NCBI RefSeq assembly: GCF_005144865.1 | Contig: NZ_SWFM01000002.1 | Coordinates: 248,001-312,000 of the forward strand | Origin: Guptibacillus hwajinpoensis | GTDB taxonomy: Bacteria; Bacillota; Bacilli; Bacillales; Guptibacillaceae | Reading direction: 5' to 3' | DNA: 64,000 bases | Shown: piece after piece, positions 34,987 through 43,234 of the stretch | Numbering within the stretch: position 1 is the first letter of the stretch | Layout of the letters: each line of letters begins with the position of its first letter | Position numbers and translations under genes: made by a program | The notes under the pieces: generated by a model | Told to the model about the DNA's origin: nothing | Seen by the model: the letters and a program-made list of their open reading frames with translations, nothing else | Databases searched by the model: none

Positions 34987-36576
34987 TTGAAGCGATTCAA
35001 TTTACTCTTATTGTCCCTCGTCGTTGGGTTAAGCCTTATTGGGTGTTCCTCTAATGCTGGTACTAGCTCAGACGGTAAGCAAACAACGTTAATTTACGGT
35101 AGAGGTGGAGATTCTGTTTCACTAGATCCCGCTGTTGTAACAGACGGTGAATCGTTTAAAGTTGCCGACAACATTTATGATACGCTCGTTCAATTTGGTG
35201 ATATGGATACAGAGGTTCATCCAGATCTTGCTTCTGATTGGGACGTTTCTGATGATGGCCTTCAGTATACGTTTCATCTACAAGAGGATGTTACCTTTCA
35301 TGATGGCACAGCTTTTAATGCGAAAGCGGTCGTTTTTAATTTCGAGAGATGGATGAATCCTAAAGAAAACCAGGCCGAGCCATTCGCTTTCTATCGGTCA
35401 ATGTTTGGAGGTTTTAAAGGCGACGAAGGCCATGTGATTAAAGAAGTGAAAGCAACAGACGAATATACAGTACAAGTGACGTTAAACAGACCTCAAGCGC
35501 CATTTCTGAAAAATTTATCGATGACGCCATTCTCCATTGCGAGTCCGAAGGCGTTAGTTGAAAAAGGTGAAAATTATGGACAAAATCCTGTAGGAACGGG
35601 ACCATTCATCTTCAAAGAATGGAAACGAAACGACAAGATCGTTCTAGAAAAAAATGAAGATTATTGGGTACAGGAATATCCGAAATTAGAGCGTGTCATC
35701 TTTAAATCTATTCCTGATAACGCGGCTCGCTTGAATGCTCTTAAAACGGGTGAGATCGATATGATGGATGGCGTGATGCCGAGTGATGTGCCACAAATTG
35801 AAGAGAGTACTGAACTCAAAACGTTTACTCGTCCATCAATGAATATTGGTTACCTCGGACTGAATGTGACAAGAGGTCCCCTTGAAAACAAGAAAGTAAG
35901 ACAGGCACTAAATCATGCGGTCGATAAAGACGCTATCATCGAAGCCTTTTACGAAGGACAGGCAGAACCAGCGAAAAATCCGATTCCTCCTTCGATTCAA
36001 GGATATAACGACGAGATCGTTCCATATGAATACGATCTGGAAAAGGCAAAAAGCTTACTGGAGGAAGCGGGTTATACGGACGGGTTTGATATGGAGTTAT
36101 GGGCGATGCCCGTATCACGTCCCTATATGCCTGATGGCCAAAAAGTAGCGGAAGCGATTCAATCAAGCTTTAAGGAAATAGGCGTTAATGCGACCATCAA
36201 AACCTATGAATGGGCAGCGTACGTTGAGAAAGTTATTGGGGGAGAAGCGGATTCTTTCTTATTAGGATGGACTGCACAAAATGGTGACGCTGATAATGTC
36301 CTCTATACGCTCCTTGATAAAGAAATGATAGGAAGCAGCAACTCCTCTCGATACGAGAGCAATGAATTGCACAAGCTTCTAGTAGAAGCACAATCAACAG
36401 TGGATCAGGAAAAAAGAAATGAGCTCTACAAACAAGCTCTAGAGGTCATTCACGAAGATGCTCCGTGGATTCCACTCGTTCACTCCACCCCAGTCGTTGC
36501 TGGAAAGAACAACATCGAAGGGTTTAACCCGCACCCCAATTCAAGTGTAGAATTATTGAAAGTTGAGTTTAACTAA
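34987..36576 (+). CDS. Oligopeptide-type ABC transporter substrate-binding lipoprotein (SBP_bac_5)
   Basis: The start is a TTG at 34987 with ATGGAGGT upstream. The lipobox is LIGC at residues 17-20. The 529-residue body matches the peptide/nickel/opine binding family: SLDPAVVTDGESFKVADNIYDTLV, YTFHLQEDVTFHDGT, GTGPFIFKEW and VRQALNHAVDKDAI. No permease or ATPase genes accompany it, so it must rely on transporter parts encoded elsewhere. It forms a two-gene unit with the M20 hydrolase. Confidence 0.9.
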   Translation: MKRFNLLLLSLVVGLSLIGCSSNAGTSSDGKQTTLIYGRGGDSVSLDPAVVTDGESFKVADNIYDTLVQFGDMDTEVHPDLASDWDVSDDGLQYTFHLQEDVTFHDGTAFNAKAVVFNFERWMNPKENQAEPFAFYRSMFGGFKGDEGHVIKEVKATDEYTVQVTLNRPQAPFLKNLSMTPFSIASPKALVEKGENYGQNPVGTGPFIFKEWKRNDKIVLEKNEDYWVQEYPKLERVIFKSIPDNAARLNALKTGEIDMMDGVMPSDVPQIEESTELKTFTRPSMNIGYLGLNVTRGPLENKKVRQALNHAVDKDAIIEAFYEGQAEPAKNPIPPSIQGYNDEIVPYEYDLEKAKSLLEEAGYTDGFDMELWAMPVSRPYMPDGQKVAEAIQSSFKEIGVNATIKTYEWAAYVEKVIGGEADSFLLGWTAQNGDADNVLYTLLDKEMIGSSNSSRYESNELHKLLVEAQSTVDQEKRNELYKQALEVIHEDAPWIPLVHSTPVVAGKNNIEGFNPHPNSSVELLKVEFN

Positions 36577-36588
36577 AGTAGTAAGGAA

Positions 36589-36669
36589 GGGGGTCAGACA
36601 GGGGTCTGACCCCCTTCAAAGACAAAAGCACCGGAATGTCCGCCTCAGGCGGACATTCCGGTGCTATCT
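36589..36669 (+). repeat. Bipartite palindrome-terminator element, copy E10
   Basis: Palindrome of the AGGG-centre type (36590-36613 core), CAAAGACAAAA, then the best second hairpin in the window: arms AGCACCGGAATGTCCGCC and GGCGGACATTCCGGTGCT around TCA (36627-36665), 18 perfect base pairs. It follows the binding-protein gene. Confidence 0.93.
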
Positions 36670-36684
36670 TTCTTTATCTATCAT

Positions 36685-36852
36685 CTAGTTCACTAATTTG
36701 CGATCCTTATCCCTTGCATACTTACGTTCAAGCTCAGTTAAAGTTAACAAATGAAGTTGAGTGAGGTCTTTACGGTTATCAGGTGAGTCTAATAGCTTGC
36801 GAATGAGGTAGGTTCTACGATCGGTCAATCCTTTACGAAGCTGTACGCCCAT
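36685..36852 (-). CDS. Small basic FbpA-like protein, 55 aa, paralogue of 32664-32828
   Basis: The ATG at 36852 has AAGGAGG upstream. The product MGVQLRKGLTDRRTYLIRKL continues with DSPDNRKDLTQL and LTLTELERKYARDKD; about four fifths of the residues match the paralogue 3.9 kb away. The upstream DNA also shares a CTTCACAAATT-TT-ACAC block (about 36916-36938 here, 32896-32917 there). Function unknown; FbpA proteins have been proposed to aid small regulatory RNAs. Confidence 0.75.
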   Translation of the reverse strand: MGVQLRKGLTDRRTYLIRKLLDSPDNRKDLTQLHLLTLTELERKYARDKDRKLVN

Positions 36853-37045
36853 CAACAAACCTCCTTCCTTTACTAGGATTTTCGGTTATCTAGTGCTGTT
36901 TTTGTCTCTTCCTAGTGTAAACAATTTGTGAAGACGATCAAATGTGAATAGAGTGTCACAGCGCTTTCATTTACTTACTAATTTCCTCATTGTTACTTAT
37001 TTGAAACCATCATAAACAGTTTAGAATGTAGTAAAAAAGTAGTGT

Positions 37046-37069
37046 GGGGTCAGACCCCTGTCTGACCCC
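37046..37069. repeat. Simple palindrome, copy S9
   Basis: GGGGTCAGAC-CCCT-GTCTGACCCC, identical to S2 and S7, about 100 nt before the zinc-ribbon gene. Confidence 0.88.
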
Positions 37070-37170
37070 CCCACCCCCTATTCCCCACTCTTTAGTGCTA
37101 TCTCCATCAAATGTCCCATATAATGGTTGAGTGAAATTTCTCAGTATCATTTATAAGGAGGCGTAATGTT

Positions 37171-38280
37171 ATGGGTCACTGCAGTAACTGTGGGGAGAAA
37201 TTACATAAGAATCAAGAATTTTGTACAGGATGTGGAAGCAAAGTAGATCACCAGCAGGAGAATGCACCTCCTTCTGGGGTTAGTAGAAGCGGCGCTTCAA
37301 CCAAACGTAAACCTGCTATCTATATCGGTTTAATCCTTGTAATCGGTTTGCTTGTTGGCGGTGCCTTCTATATAGGAGGTAAGTATAGCTCCCAAAAGGC
37401 ATCGCCTGTATCTAGTGGTCAAGCTCTAAAGAGTGACAAAAAGACGCCTGATGAGAAAAGTAAAGAAATCGCAAGCCAAAACGAAGAAAAGGAAACTTCA
37501 AAAGGGAAAGAAGAAAAGAATGAAGAAAGTAAAGAAGAGAAAAAGGAGAAAGTAGCAGGCGCCAAAATCCTAGACATTGAGAGTGCAACAGAAGAGCTTA
37601 ACAAACTATCAATTCACGCAAATGGTAGAGACATTTCTTTAGGTGAGTGGAGCATTAGAAATATTAATGGGAAACTAATAATTCAAGCAGATGCCATTCC
37701 ATCGGATAACTTAGACCGTATTTTTACGCTATACGATCAAAACAATCTAACTCCGATTAAGAAATGGTCAGTAGAGGTGCTTCATGTTGTGCACGAATTA
37801 GAAAAACAGCTGCAGTTAGATTGGAGCATTAGTGTTGGGAATACCTGTGTTCCACAGTATCCAGTCACCCTCCCTTCAGCTGTTCTAAGCGGGTATTATG
37901 GTTCGTGTGGCTATTCGATCCCCATATTAGAAGCTTATGACTGGAATGATATCACTTTATTTGTCGATGAAAACGTCATGTCTGACTATGCTACTCAAGA
38001 CTTCGAGTACACCGAGCCCTTCAGTTTCTATATCCTCCCGAACAGTGATGTTATTAAACTACACGAAAGTGATCTTTCCTGGTTCAGTGAGGACGAACTG
38101 CGATTAGCTAGAAATGAAATCTTTGCTCGTCACGGTTATGTTTTCAAATCAGACGAATTAGAACGTTACTTTTCGGACCAAAGCTGGTATTACCCTGATC
38201 CGTATTACGACGGTTCATTAAGTAGTATTGAAGACTATAACGTGAAGTTAATTGAAAAGATGGAGGAACAATATAAGTGA
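37171..38280 (+). CDS. Membrane protein with N-terminal zinc ribbon and C-terminal YARHG domain
   Basis: AAGGAGG precedes the ATG. Residues 4-26 form a zinc ribbon (CSNCGEKLHKNQEFCTGCG). One membrane helix lies near residues 50-70, followed by a highly charged Lys/Glu linker (about 85-130). The C-terminus (about residues 295-365) is a YARHG module: FSEDELRLARNEIFARHGYVF. The soluble part is therefore probably outside the cell. Such proteins are found in Gram-positive envelopes without defined function. The stop codon overlaps the amidase start, so the two are co-translated. Confidence 0.85.
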   Translation: MGHCSNCGEKLHKNQEFCTGCGSKVDHQQENAPPSGVSRSGASTKRKPAIYIGLILVIGLLVGGAFYIGGKYSSQKASPVSSGQALKSDKKTPDEKSKEIASQNEEKETSKGKEEKNEESKEEKKEKVAGAKILDIESATEELNKLSIHANGRDISLGEWSIRNINGKLIIQADAIPSDNLDRIFTLYDQNNLTPIKKWSVEVLHVVHELEKQLQLDWSISVGNTCVPQYPVTLPSAVLSGYYGSCGYSIPILEAYDWNDITLFVDENVMSDYATQDFEYTEPFSFYILPNSDVIKLHESDLSWFSEDELRLARNEIFARHGYVFKSDELERYFSDQSWYYPDPYYDGSLSSIEDYNVKLIEKMEEQYK

Positions 38281-39116
38281 GTTTCAAAAGCAAAGCTGGC
38301 ATACTCGTTAGCGCGTTATTACTCATTAGTCTTTTCGCCACTTTTTTTATCCTTAAAGAAGCCTATTCTCCAGTAACCAATAAGGTTGTAGATAAGCAAG
38401 CAGCAAACCTTACACCGATAAGAGAAAGTGATGGGATAAAGAAGAGCACACGGGAGAAGGATGAGTCTCAAGCGGTCACTCCATCTCCTAAACCATTTTT
38501 AATTGTTATTGATCCTGGCCACCAGAAGCACTCCAATCTAGAAAAAGAACCAATTGGTCTAGGAAGAACCGAAACGAAGAGTAAAGTTTCTTCAGGGACT
38601 TCTGGTGTAAGTACAAACAAGCCCGAGTATCAACTAACACTCGAAGCCGCTCTCATATTAAAAGAATTATTGGAAGAGCGGGGGATTGACGTTGTTCTGA
38701 CAAGAGATAAGAACGAAGTGGATATGAGTAATAAAGAAAGAGCAGAACTCGCTAACCACCATCAAGCAGACCTGTTTGTTCGATTGCATGCGGATGGATC
38801 AACGGATCAGAATGTGAAAGGGTTTCATATCCTAACTCCTGCTGAAGGTCATCCAATCTTTGAACAGAGCTTACAAGCTTCCAAAGCTATTATCAATACC
38901 GTTCAAAATGATAGAAGCATCGACACTAACGGCATTTCATTTCGAAGTGATATAACAGGATTTAATTGGTCTAAGGTTCCGACAACATTAATTGAGATGG
39001 GCTTTATGACAAATCCAGAAGATGATGCGAACCTTTCAAACCAGGAGTACCTTCGCAAACTCATGAGGTATATAGCGGATGGAATTGTTGTGTATAGGGG
39101 GCAGGCTCATGCCTGA
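38277..39116 (+). CDS. N-acetylmuramoyl-L-alanine amidase (Amidase_3, CwlD-like)
   Basis: A GTG start at 38277 overlaps the previous stop by 4 nt. An N-terminal membrane anchor (AGILVSALLLISLFATFFIL) precedes an Amidase_3 domain: IDPGHQ (zinc His), LEAALILKELLEERGIDVVLTR, FVRLHADG (zinc His) and TTLIEMGFMTNPEDD (catalytic Glu). It cleaves the MurNAc-L-Ala bond of peptidoglycan. The final residues RGQAHA and the stop come from a decayed copy (S10) of the palindromic repeat. A 3' remnant of a second copy lies at 50798-51043. Confidence 0.92.
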   Translation: MSFKSKAGILVSALLLISLFATFFILKEAYSPVTNKVVDKQAANLTPIRESDGIKKSTREKDESQAVTPSPKPFLIVIDPGHQKHSNLEKEPIGLGRTETKSKVSSGTSGVSTNKPEYQLTLEAALILKELLEERGIDVVLTRDKNEVDMSNKERAELANHHQADLFVRLHADGSTDQNVKGFHILTPAEGHPIFEQSLQASKAIINTVQNDRSIDTNGISFRSDITGFNWSKVPTTLIEMGFMTNPEDDANLSNQEYLRKLMRYIADGIVVYRGQAHA

Positions 39117-39120
39117 CCCT
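39097..39120. repeat. Decayed palindrome, copy S10, containing the amidase stop codon
   Basis: GGGGGCAGGC-TCAT-GCCTGACCCT differs from the consensus at two positions. The amidase reading frame terminates at TGA inside it (39114-39116). Confidence 0.8.
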
Positions 39121-39164
39121 ACTTGTACTTAATTCCCATTATTCAGAAAAATTAGAAAAACCTC

Positions 39165-39213
39165 TTGCGAACTAAATTAACCTGTTTTATACTAAAACAA
39201 GTTAAGCGCTTTC
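39165..39213 (+). promoter_or_regulatory. Promoter and first LacI-type operator of the inositol locus
   Basis: TTGCGA (39165-39170) and TATACT (39188-39193) are 17 nt apart, a good sigma-A promoter. GTTAAGCGCTTTC (39201-39213) covers the expected +1 region and shares the AAGCGCTT core with three further sites in the locus. Repression by the LacI-family protein encoded at 49766 is inferred. Confidence 0.75.
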
Positions 39214-39333
39214 TTTCAATTACATAGAAAGGGTAGAGGTGGTTCTATTTAAGTGAAAAGAGTAGAAAAAGCCGGTGATCAACTCCAAAGGAACAACATG
39301 GGAACATAATCACAACATCTATGAAAAACAACC

Positions 39334-39356
39334 AAACGGGCATGCCGTTTTTTATT
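39334..39356 (+). terminator. Leader terminator in the inositol locus
   Basis: AAACGG (39334-39339) pairs with CCGTTT (39345-39350) across GCATG and six T follow. It lies within the 310-nt leader between promoter and transporter gene, so it may attenuate transcription. Confidence 0.65.
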
Positions 39357-39361
39357 TCAAC

Positions 39362-39385
39362 CTCAAGGTAAGCGCTTACCTTGAG
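39362..39385. promoter_or_regulatory. Perfect 24-nt palindromic operator of the inositol locus
   Basis: CTCAAGGTAAGC and its exact complement form a gapless palindrome centred on GC. The core GGTAAGCGCTTACC is typical of LacI-family operators and is the strongest of four such sites here. Confidence 0.82.
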
Positions 39386-39505
39386 TGCTGGTGCTAGAAA
39401 CGCAACAGATAAACAAGTCAAAACAAGTATATTAAACGAATTCTTTCTCAATAATTTTGAAAGCCCTTACAAAAATCAGAGGATGAGAAAAGGAGGATGT
39501 ACTGA

Positions 39506-41254
39506 ATGATCTGGATTATATTAATAAGCTTTCTTGCGTACACGGCCATTGTTGCATGGGTGTCATGGTACAAAACTCGTAAAACAGATTTAAGTAGTTC
39601 TGATGGGTATTTTCTTGGAGGGAGAAGTTTAACAGGCATTGTTATCGCGGGATCTCTAGTCTTAACGAACCTGTCGACTGAGCAGATGGTAGGGCTGAAT
39701 GGACAAGCCTTTGGAGAGTCGATGGTCGTGATGGCGTGGGAGGTTACGTCGCCGATCGCACTTATCTTTATGGCATTTATCTTTTTGCCGCGGTATTTAA
39801 AAGCTGGGATCTCTACCATTCCAGACTTTCTGGAACAGCGATATGATTTACGCACTCGACAAATCGTATCGATCTTATTCCTACTCGGCTATGCAGTAGC
39901 CTATCTTCCAACTGTTCTTTACTCAGGTGCACTCGTTCTAGATAGCATCTTCTCGCTATCTAGCATCGGCGGGATCAGCCAGTTCTCGACCGTCATGCTT
40001 GTTGCACTTGCGATTGGGATCATTGGGTGTTGTTACGTTATCTTTGGTGGTCTTCGAGCTTGCGCCATCAGTGACACGATTAATGGAATCGGGCTGATCA
40101 TCGGTGGTTTTATGATTCCTTTCCTTGCGCTTTTTGCTCTCGGTGGTGGGAGTTTAGTAGAGGGAGTGGACAAGCTCCTTCATGCAAATCCAGCAAAGTT
40201 GAACGCAATCGGAAACCACGAATCCTCAGTTCCATGGACAGTACTTTTAACCGGTCTACTATTCAATAACCTTTTTTACTGGTGCACAAACCAGGCAATT
40301 ATTCAGCGTACGTTAGGTGCTAAGAACCTTGCTGAAGGTCAAAAAGGCGTATTGTTCGCTGGTTTCTTCAAAATTTTCGGCGCATTCTTTCTCGTTCTAC
40401 CAGGAATTATCGCGTATCTCATGTATGATGGCGGACTAAAAAATTCTGATATGGCTTACCCTGCGCTCGTAACGGACGTGCTCCCTTTAGCGCTATCTGG
40501 TTTCCTTGCAGCCGTATTATTCGGAGCGATTTTAAGCTCATTTAACGGTGCACTCAACAGCTCGATCACATTATTTACACTTGATATTTATCGTCCAATA
40601 TTCAAACCAGAAGCGGAGGAACGAGAGCTTGTAAAAGTTGGGCGAATCTTTGCAGGTTTTCTTGCTGCGGTAGCCGTCGTCGTAGCACCATTCATCATTT
40701 TTGCACCATCAGGCTTGTACTATTACTTGCAGGAAATGTTCGGGTTCTACAACATTCCAATCATAGCCATGGTAGTCGTTGGATTCTTTAGCAAACATGT
40801 CCCGGCAAGTGCACCGAAAATTACGATTCTTGTTCATATCGCGGTGTATGCACTGTCGAAGTTTTTCCTTGGGAACGTGAATTTCCTATATGTACTATCC
40901 GTGCTCTTCCCACTAAATGTGTTTGTTATGGTGCTTGTTGGAAAGCTTCGTCCGAGAGCCGTTGCGTATGAATTGTATGACTCTAAGAAAGTAGATCTCA
41001 AACCGTGGAAGCACGCAAAAGTATTTTCAGTGTTCATTCTCGTCTTGATGATTGGCGTGTATGCGTTCTTCTCACCAATCGGTGTGGCAAGAGGTAGCGG
41101 AGACTATTCCTCCATGTCATTTGTCTTTATGCTCGCAACCCTCATCTTAATCGGAGGAGTATTCTGGTTCTGGAGAAACACAGCAATGAAGCAGAAAAAG
41201 TTAGAACAACACAATGAGAAAGCAACCCCATCACTTAAGCAATCCTCGATTTAA
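39506..41254 (+). CDS. Sodium:solute symporter (SSS family), probable inositol transporter
   Basis: AAAGGAGG precedes the ATG. The 582-residue protein has about 14 membrane helices. SDGYFLGGRSLTGIVIAGSLVLTNLSTEQMVGLNGQ is typical of the SSS family near helix 2, and GAILSSFNGALNSSITLFTLDIY matches the conserved helix-8 region. It lies first in the iol locus, 18 nt before iolG, so myo-inositol or a related sugar taken up with Na+ is the likely substrate. This differs from B. subtilis, where IolT/IolF are major-facilitator proteins. Confidence 0.85.
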   Translation: MIWIILISFLAYTAIVAWVSWYKTRKTDLSSSDGYFLGGRSLTGIVIAGSLVLTNLSTEQMVGLNGQAFGESMVVMAWEVTSPIALIFMAFIFLPRYLKAGISTIPDFLEQRYDLRTRQIVSILFLLGYAVAYLPTVLYSGALVLDSIFSLSSIGGISQFSTVMLVALAIGIIGCCYVIFGGLRACAISDTINGIGLIIGGFMIPFLALFALGGGSLVEGVDKLLHANPAKLNAIGNHESSVPWTVLLTGLLFNNLFYWCTNQAIIQRTLGAKNLAEGQKGVLFAGFFKIFGAFFLVLPGIIAYLMYDGGLKNSDMAYPALVTDVLPLALSGFLAAVLFGAILSSFNGALNSSITLFTLDIYRPIFKPEAEERELVKVGRIFAGFLAAVAVVVAPFIIFAPSGLYYYLQEMFGFYNIPIIAMVVVGFFSKHVPASAPKITILVHIAVYALSKFFLGNVNFLYVLSVLFPLNVFVMVLVGKLRPRAVAYELYDSKKVDLKPWKHAKVFSVFILVLMIGVYAFFSPIGVARGSGDYSSMSFVFMLATLILIGGVFWFWRNTAMKQKKLEQHNEKATPSLKQSSI

Positions 41255-41272
41255 AGAAAGGAGTTTTTATCA

Positions 41273-42292
41273 ATGGAAAAAGTTAACGTAGGAATTATTG
41301 GGGGAGGAAGAATCGGTCTCCTTCATGCTGCAAATATGCTTCAATCAGCACATTATTCGTTGAAGCGTATCACTGATATCTATACGGAGCACCTTGCTGG
41401 CACAGTCTATGAAAAAGAAGCAACGGTCTCAACGAACCCTGATGACATTTTCAATGATCCTAACATTGATGCCATTTTTATCTGCTCTTCAACCGATACA
41501 CACGTTGATTTTATAAAAAAAGCGGCACGCTCAGGTAAGCACATATTCTGTGAAAAACCGATTAGCTTTGATATCGACGCAACGCGTGAAGCTTTAAAAG
41601 TTGTTGCAGAAGAGGGCGTTCACTTTCAAGTAGGTTTTAACCGTCGCTACGACAAGCATTTCAGAAAAGTGTATGATACCGTTCGAGAAGGAAAAATCGG
41701 TAAGCCTCATGTAATCAAAATTACGTCACGCGATCCTGAAGCACCACCTGAAGAGTACATTCAGCGCTCTGGCGGGATGTTTATGGATATGACGATTCAT
41801 GATTTTGATATGGTAAGGTACCTGGCAGGAAGTGAAGTGGTCGATGTGACTGTAAAAGCAGCCAATCTTGTCCATCCGAAATTTGCCCGCCACAATGATG
41901 TGGATACCGCCATCATCACGCTAACGTTTGCCGATGGCAGTCTTGCGGTGATCGACAACAGTCGCCAGGCCGTCTATGGATATGACCAGCGCATCGAAGT
42001 GTTTGGAGATCTCGGTGCAGTTTCAGCTGAAAACGAAGGAAACACAACTGTTCGAATCAGTACAAAAGATAGCATAGCTGTAGAACATCCGAAGTACTTT
42101 TTCCTTGATCGGTACAAAGAAGCGTATATCGAAGAAATTAATGATTTCGCGCTAGCCATTACAGAAGGAAAATCTCTTACATGTAGCGGAGTAGATGGCC
42201 TTCATGCCGAAGAACTAGCTTTAGCAGCACGCCGTTCATGGCAGGAAAAAAGAACGATTTCTCTAGCTGAGTTAAAACCCGTTCGCAATTAA
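41273..42292 (+). CDS. iolG: Inositol 2-dehydrogenase
   Basis: The 339-residue Gfo/Idh/MocA protein has the Rossmann motif VGIIGGGRIGLLHAANM, the conserved FCEKPISFDID with the catalytic Lys, and GGMFMDMTIHDFDMVRYL with the Asp/His pair. It oxidises myo-inositol to scyllo-inosose with NAD+. It is directly downstream of the transporter. A paralogous dehydrogenase at 48605 ends the operon. Confidence 0.92.
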   Translation: MEKVNVGIIGGGRIGLLHAANMLQSAHYSLKRITDIYTEHLAGTVYEKEATVSTNPDDIFNDPNIDAIFICSSTDTHVDFIKKAARSGKHIFCEKPISFDIDATREALKVVAEEGVHFQVGFNRRYDKHFRKVYDTVREGKIGKPHVIKITSRDPEAPPEEYIQRSGGMFMDMTIHDFDMVRYLAGSEVVDVTVKAANLVHPKFARHNDVDTAIITLTFADGSLAVIDNSRQAVYGYDQRIEVFGDLGAVSAENEGNTTVRISTKDSIAVEHPKYFFLDRYKEAYIEEINDFALAITEGKSLTCSGVDGLHAEELALAARRSWQEKRTISLAELKPVRN

Positions 42293-42334
42293 TTGAATTT
42301 TTAAACGATGTGATGTAGACTATTATCTAAATAA

Positions 42335-42348
42335 GGAAAGCGCTTACT
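42335..42348. promoter_or_regulatory. LacI-type operator between iolG and iolB
   Basis: GGAAAGCGCTTACT carries the AAGCGCTT core. It lies in the 81-nt gap before iolB; a convincing -35/-10 pair is not obvious, so an internal promoter is only possible. Confidence 0.6.
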
Positions 42349-42373
42349 CTGATTCTAGAAAAGGAGTGTTACG

Positions 42374-43186
42374 ATGTCTCAATTGCTAGTTAAGCCTTTA
42401 AAGCCAACGAAAGAAGGTAATGTGCTCAGTGTGAGTCCTGAATCAGCAGGATGGGATTACGTTGGCTTTGATGTTTATTCATTAAAAAAAGGTGAATCGA
42501 TACTGCGTCTAACAGAAGACAAAGAGGTTTGTCTCGTTCTTCTCAGCGGAAAAGCGGACGTGGAGACGAAACACGAAGCCTTTCATAGCATCGGTGACCG
42601 TATGAGTGTGTTCGAGAAAGTACCACCTTATTCAGTTTATGTACCTGACAATGACCAGTATCGCGTCACTGCCCTAACGGATCTGAAGCTAGCGGTATGC
42701 AGCGCACCCGGGAAAGGAACGTATAGTGCTCGCCTTATTTCTCCAGAAGACGTTGGAGTAGAAGACCGTGGGCATGGGAAGATGGCGAGGAAAATTCATA
42801 ACATCTTACCAGAACAAAAAGAAGCGGACAGCCTGTTAGTTGTTGAGGTGTTTACACCTGATGGCAATACATCGAGCTATCCACCGCATAAGCATGATCG
42901 TGATAATCTACCGAATGAATCATACTTAGAGGAAACGTATTACCATGAAATCAATCCGGATCAAGGCTTTGTGTTCCAGAGAGTGTATAACGATGACCGA
43001 AGCCTCAATGAAACGTTGAGCGTAGAAAATGGCAATGTAGTGCTCGTACCAGAAGGATATCACCCCGTTTCTTCTGTTCCTGGGTATGAATCTTACTACT
43101 TAAATGTCATGGCTGGTCCAAAGCGTACGTGGAAATTTCATAATGATCCAGACCACGAATGGTTGTTTGAAAATGTAATGAAATAA
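42374..43186 (+). CDS. iolB: 5-deoxy-glucuronate isomerase
   Basis: AAAAGGAGTG precedes the ATG. The 270-residue cupin has the family motifs NTSSYPPHKHD (metal His), EETYYHEI and DQGFVFQRVYNDD, and PEGYHPVSSVPGY. It isomerises 5-deoxy-glucuronate to 2-deoxy-5-keto-D-gluconate in inositol catabolism. An operator-like palindrome follows its stop. Confidence 0.93.
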   Translation: MSQLLVKPLKPTKEGNVLSVSPESAGWDYVGFDVYSLKKGESILRLTEDKEVCLVLLSGKADVETKHEAFHSIGDRMSVFEKVPPYSVYVPDNDQYRVTALTDLKLAVCSAPGKGTYSARLISPEDVGVEDRGHGKMARKIHNILPEQKEADSLLVVEVFTPDGNTSSYPPHKHDRDNLPNESYLEETYYHEINPDQGFVFQRVYNDDRSLNETLSVENGNVVLVPEGYHPVSSVPGYESYYLNVMAGPKRTWKFHNDPDHEWLFENVMK

Positions 43187-43198
43187 GTGCGCCGTTAA

Positions 43199-43213
43199 GG
43201 TAAGCGCTTAACC
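43199..43213. promoter_or_regulatory. LacI-type operator between iolB and iolC
   Basis: GGTAAGCGCTTAACC, nearly palindromic (flanked by AA/TT extensions), lies directly before the iolC ribosome binding site. There is no promoter-like pair next to it, so it may be a roadblock site. Confidence 0.65.
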
Positions 43214-43234
43214 TAACTTGTTGGAGGTGTGATG

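Noticed and set aside
39254-39310. An 18-codon frame (GTG start, MKRVEKAGDQLQRNNMGT) in the inositol leader
   Set aside because: The putative ribosome binding site is too far away and nothing indicates a leader peptide; left as non-coding leader.
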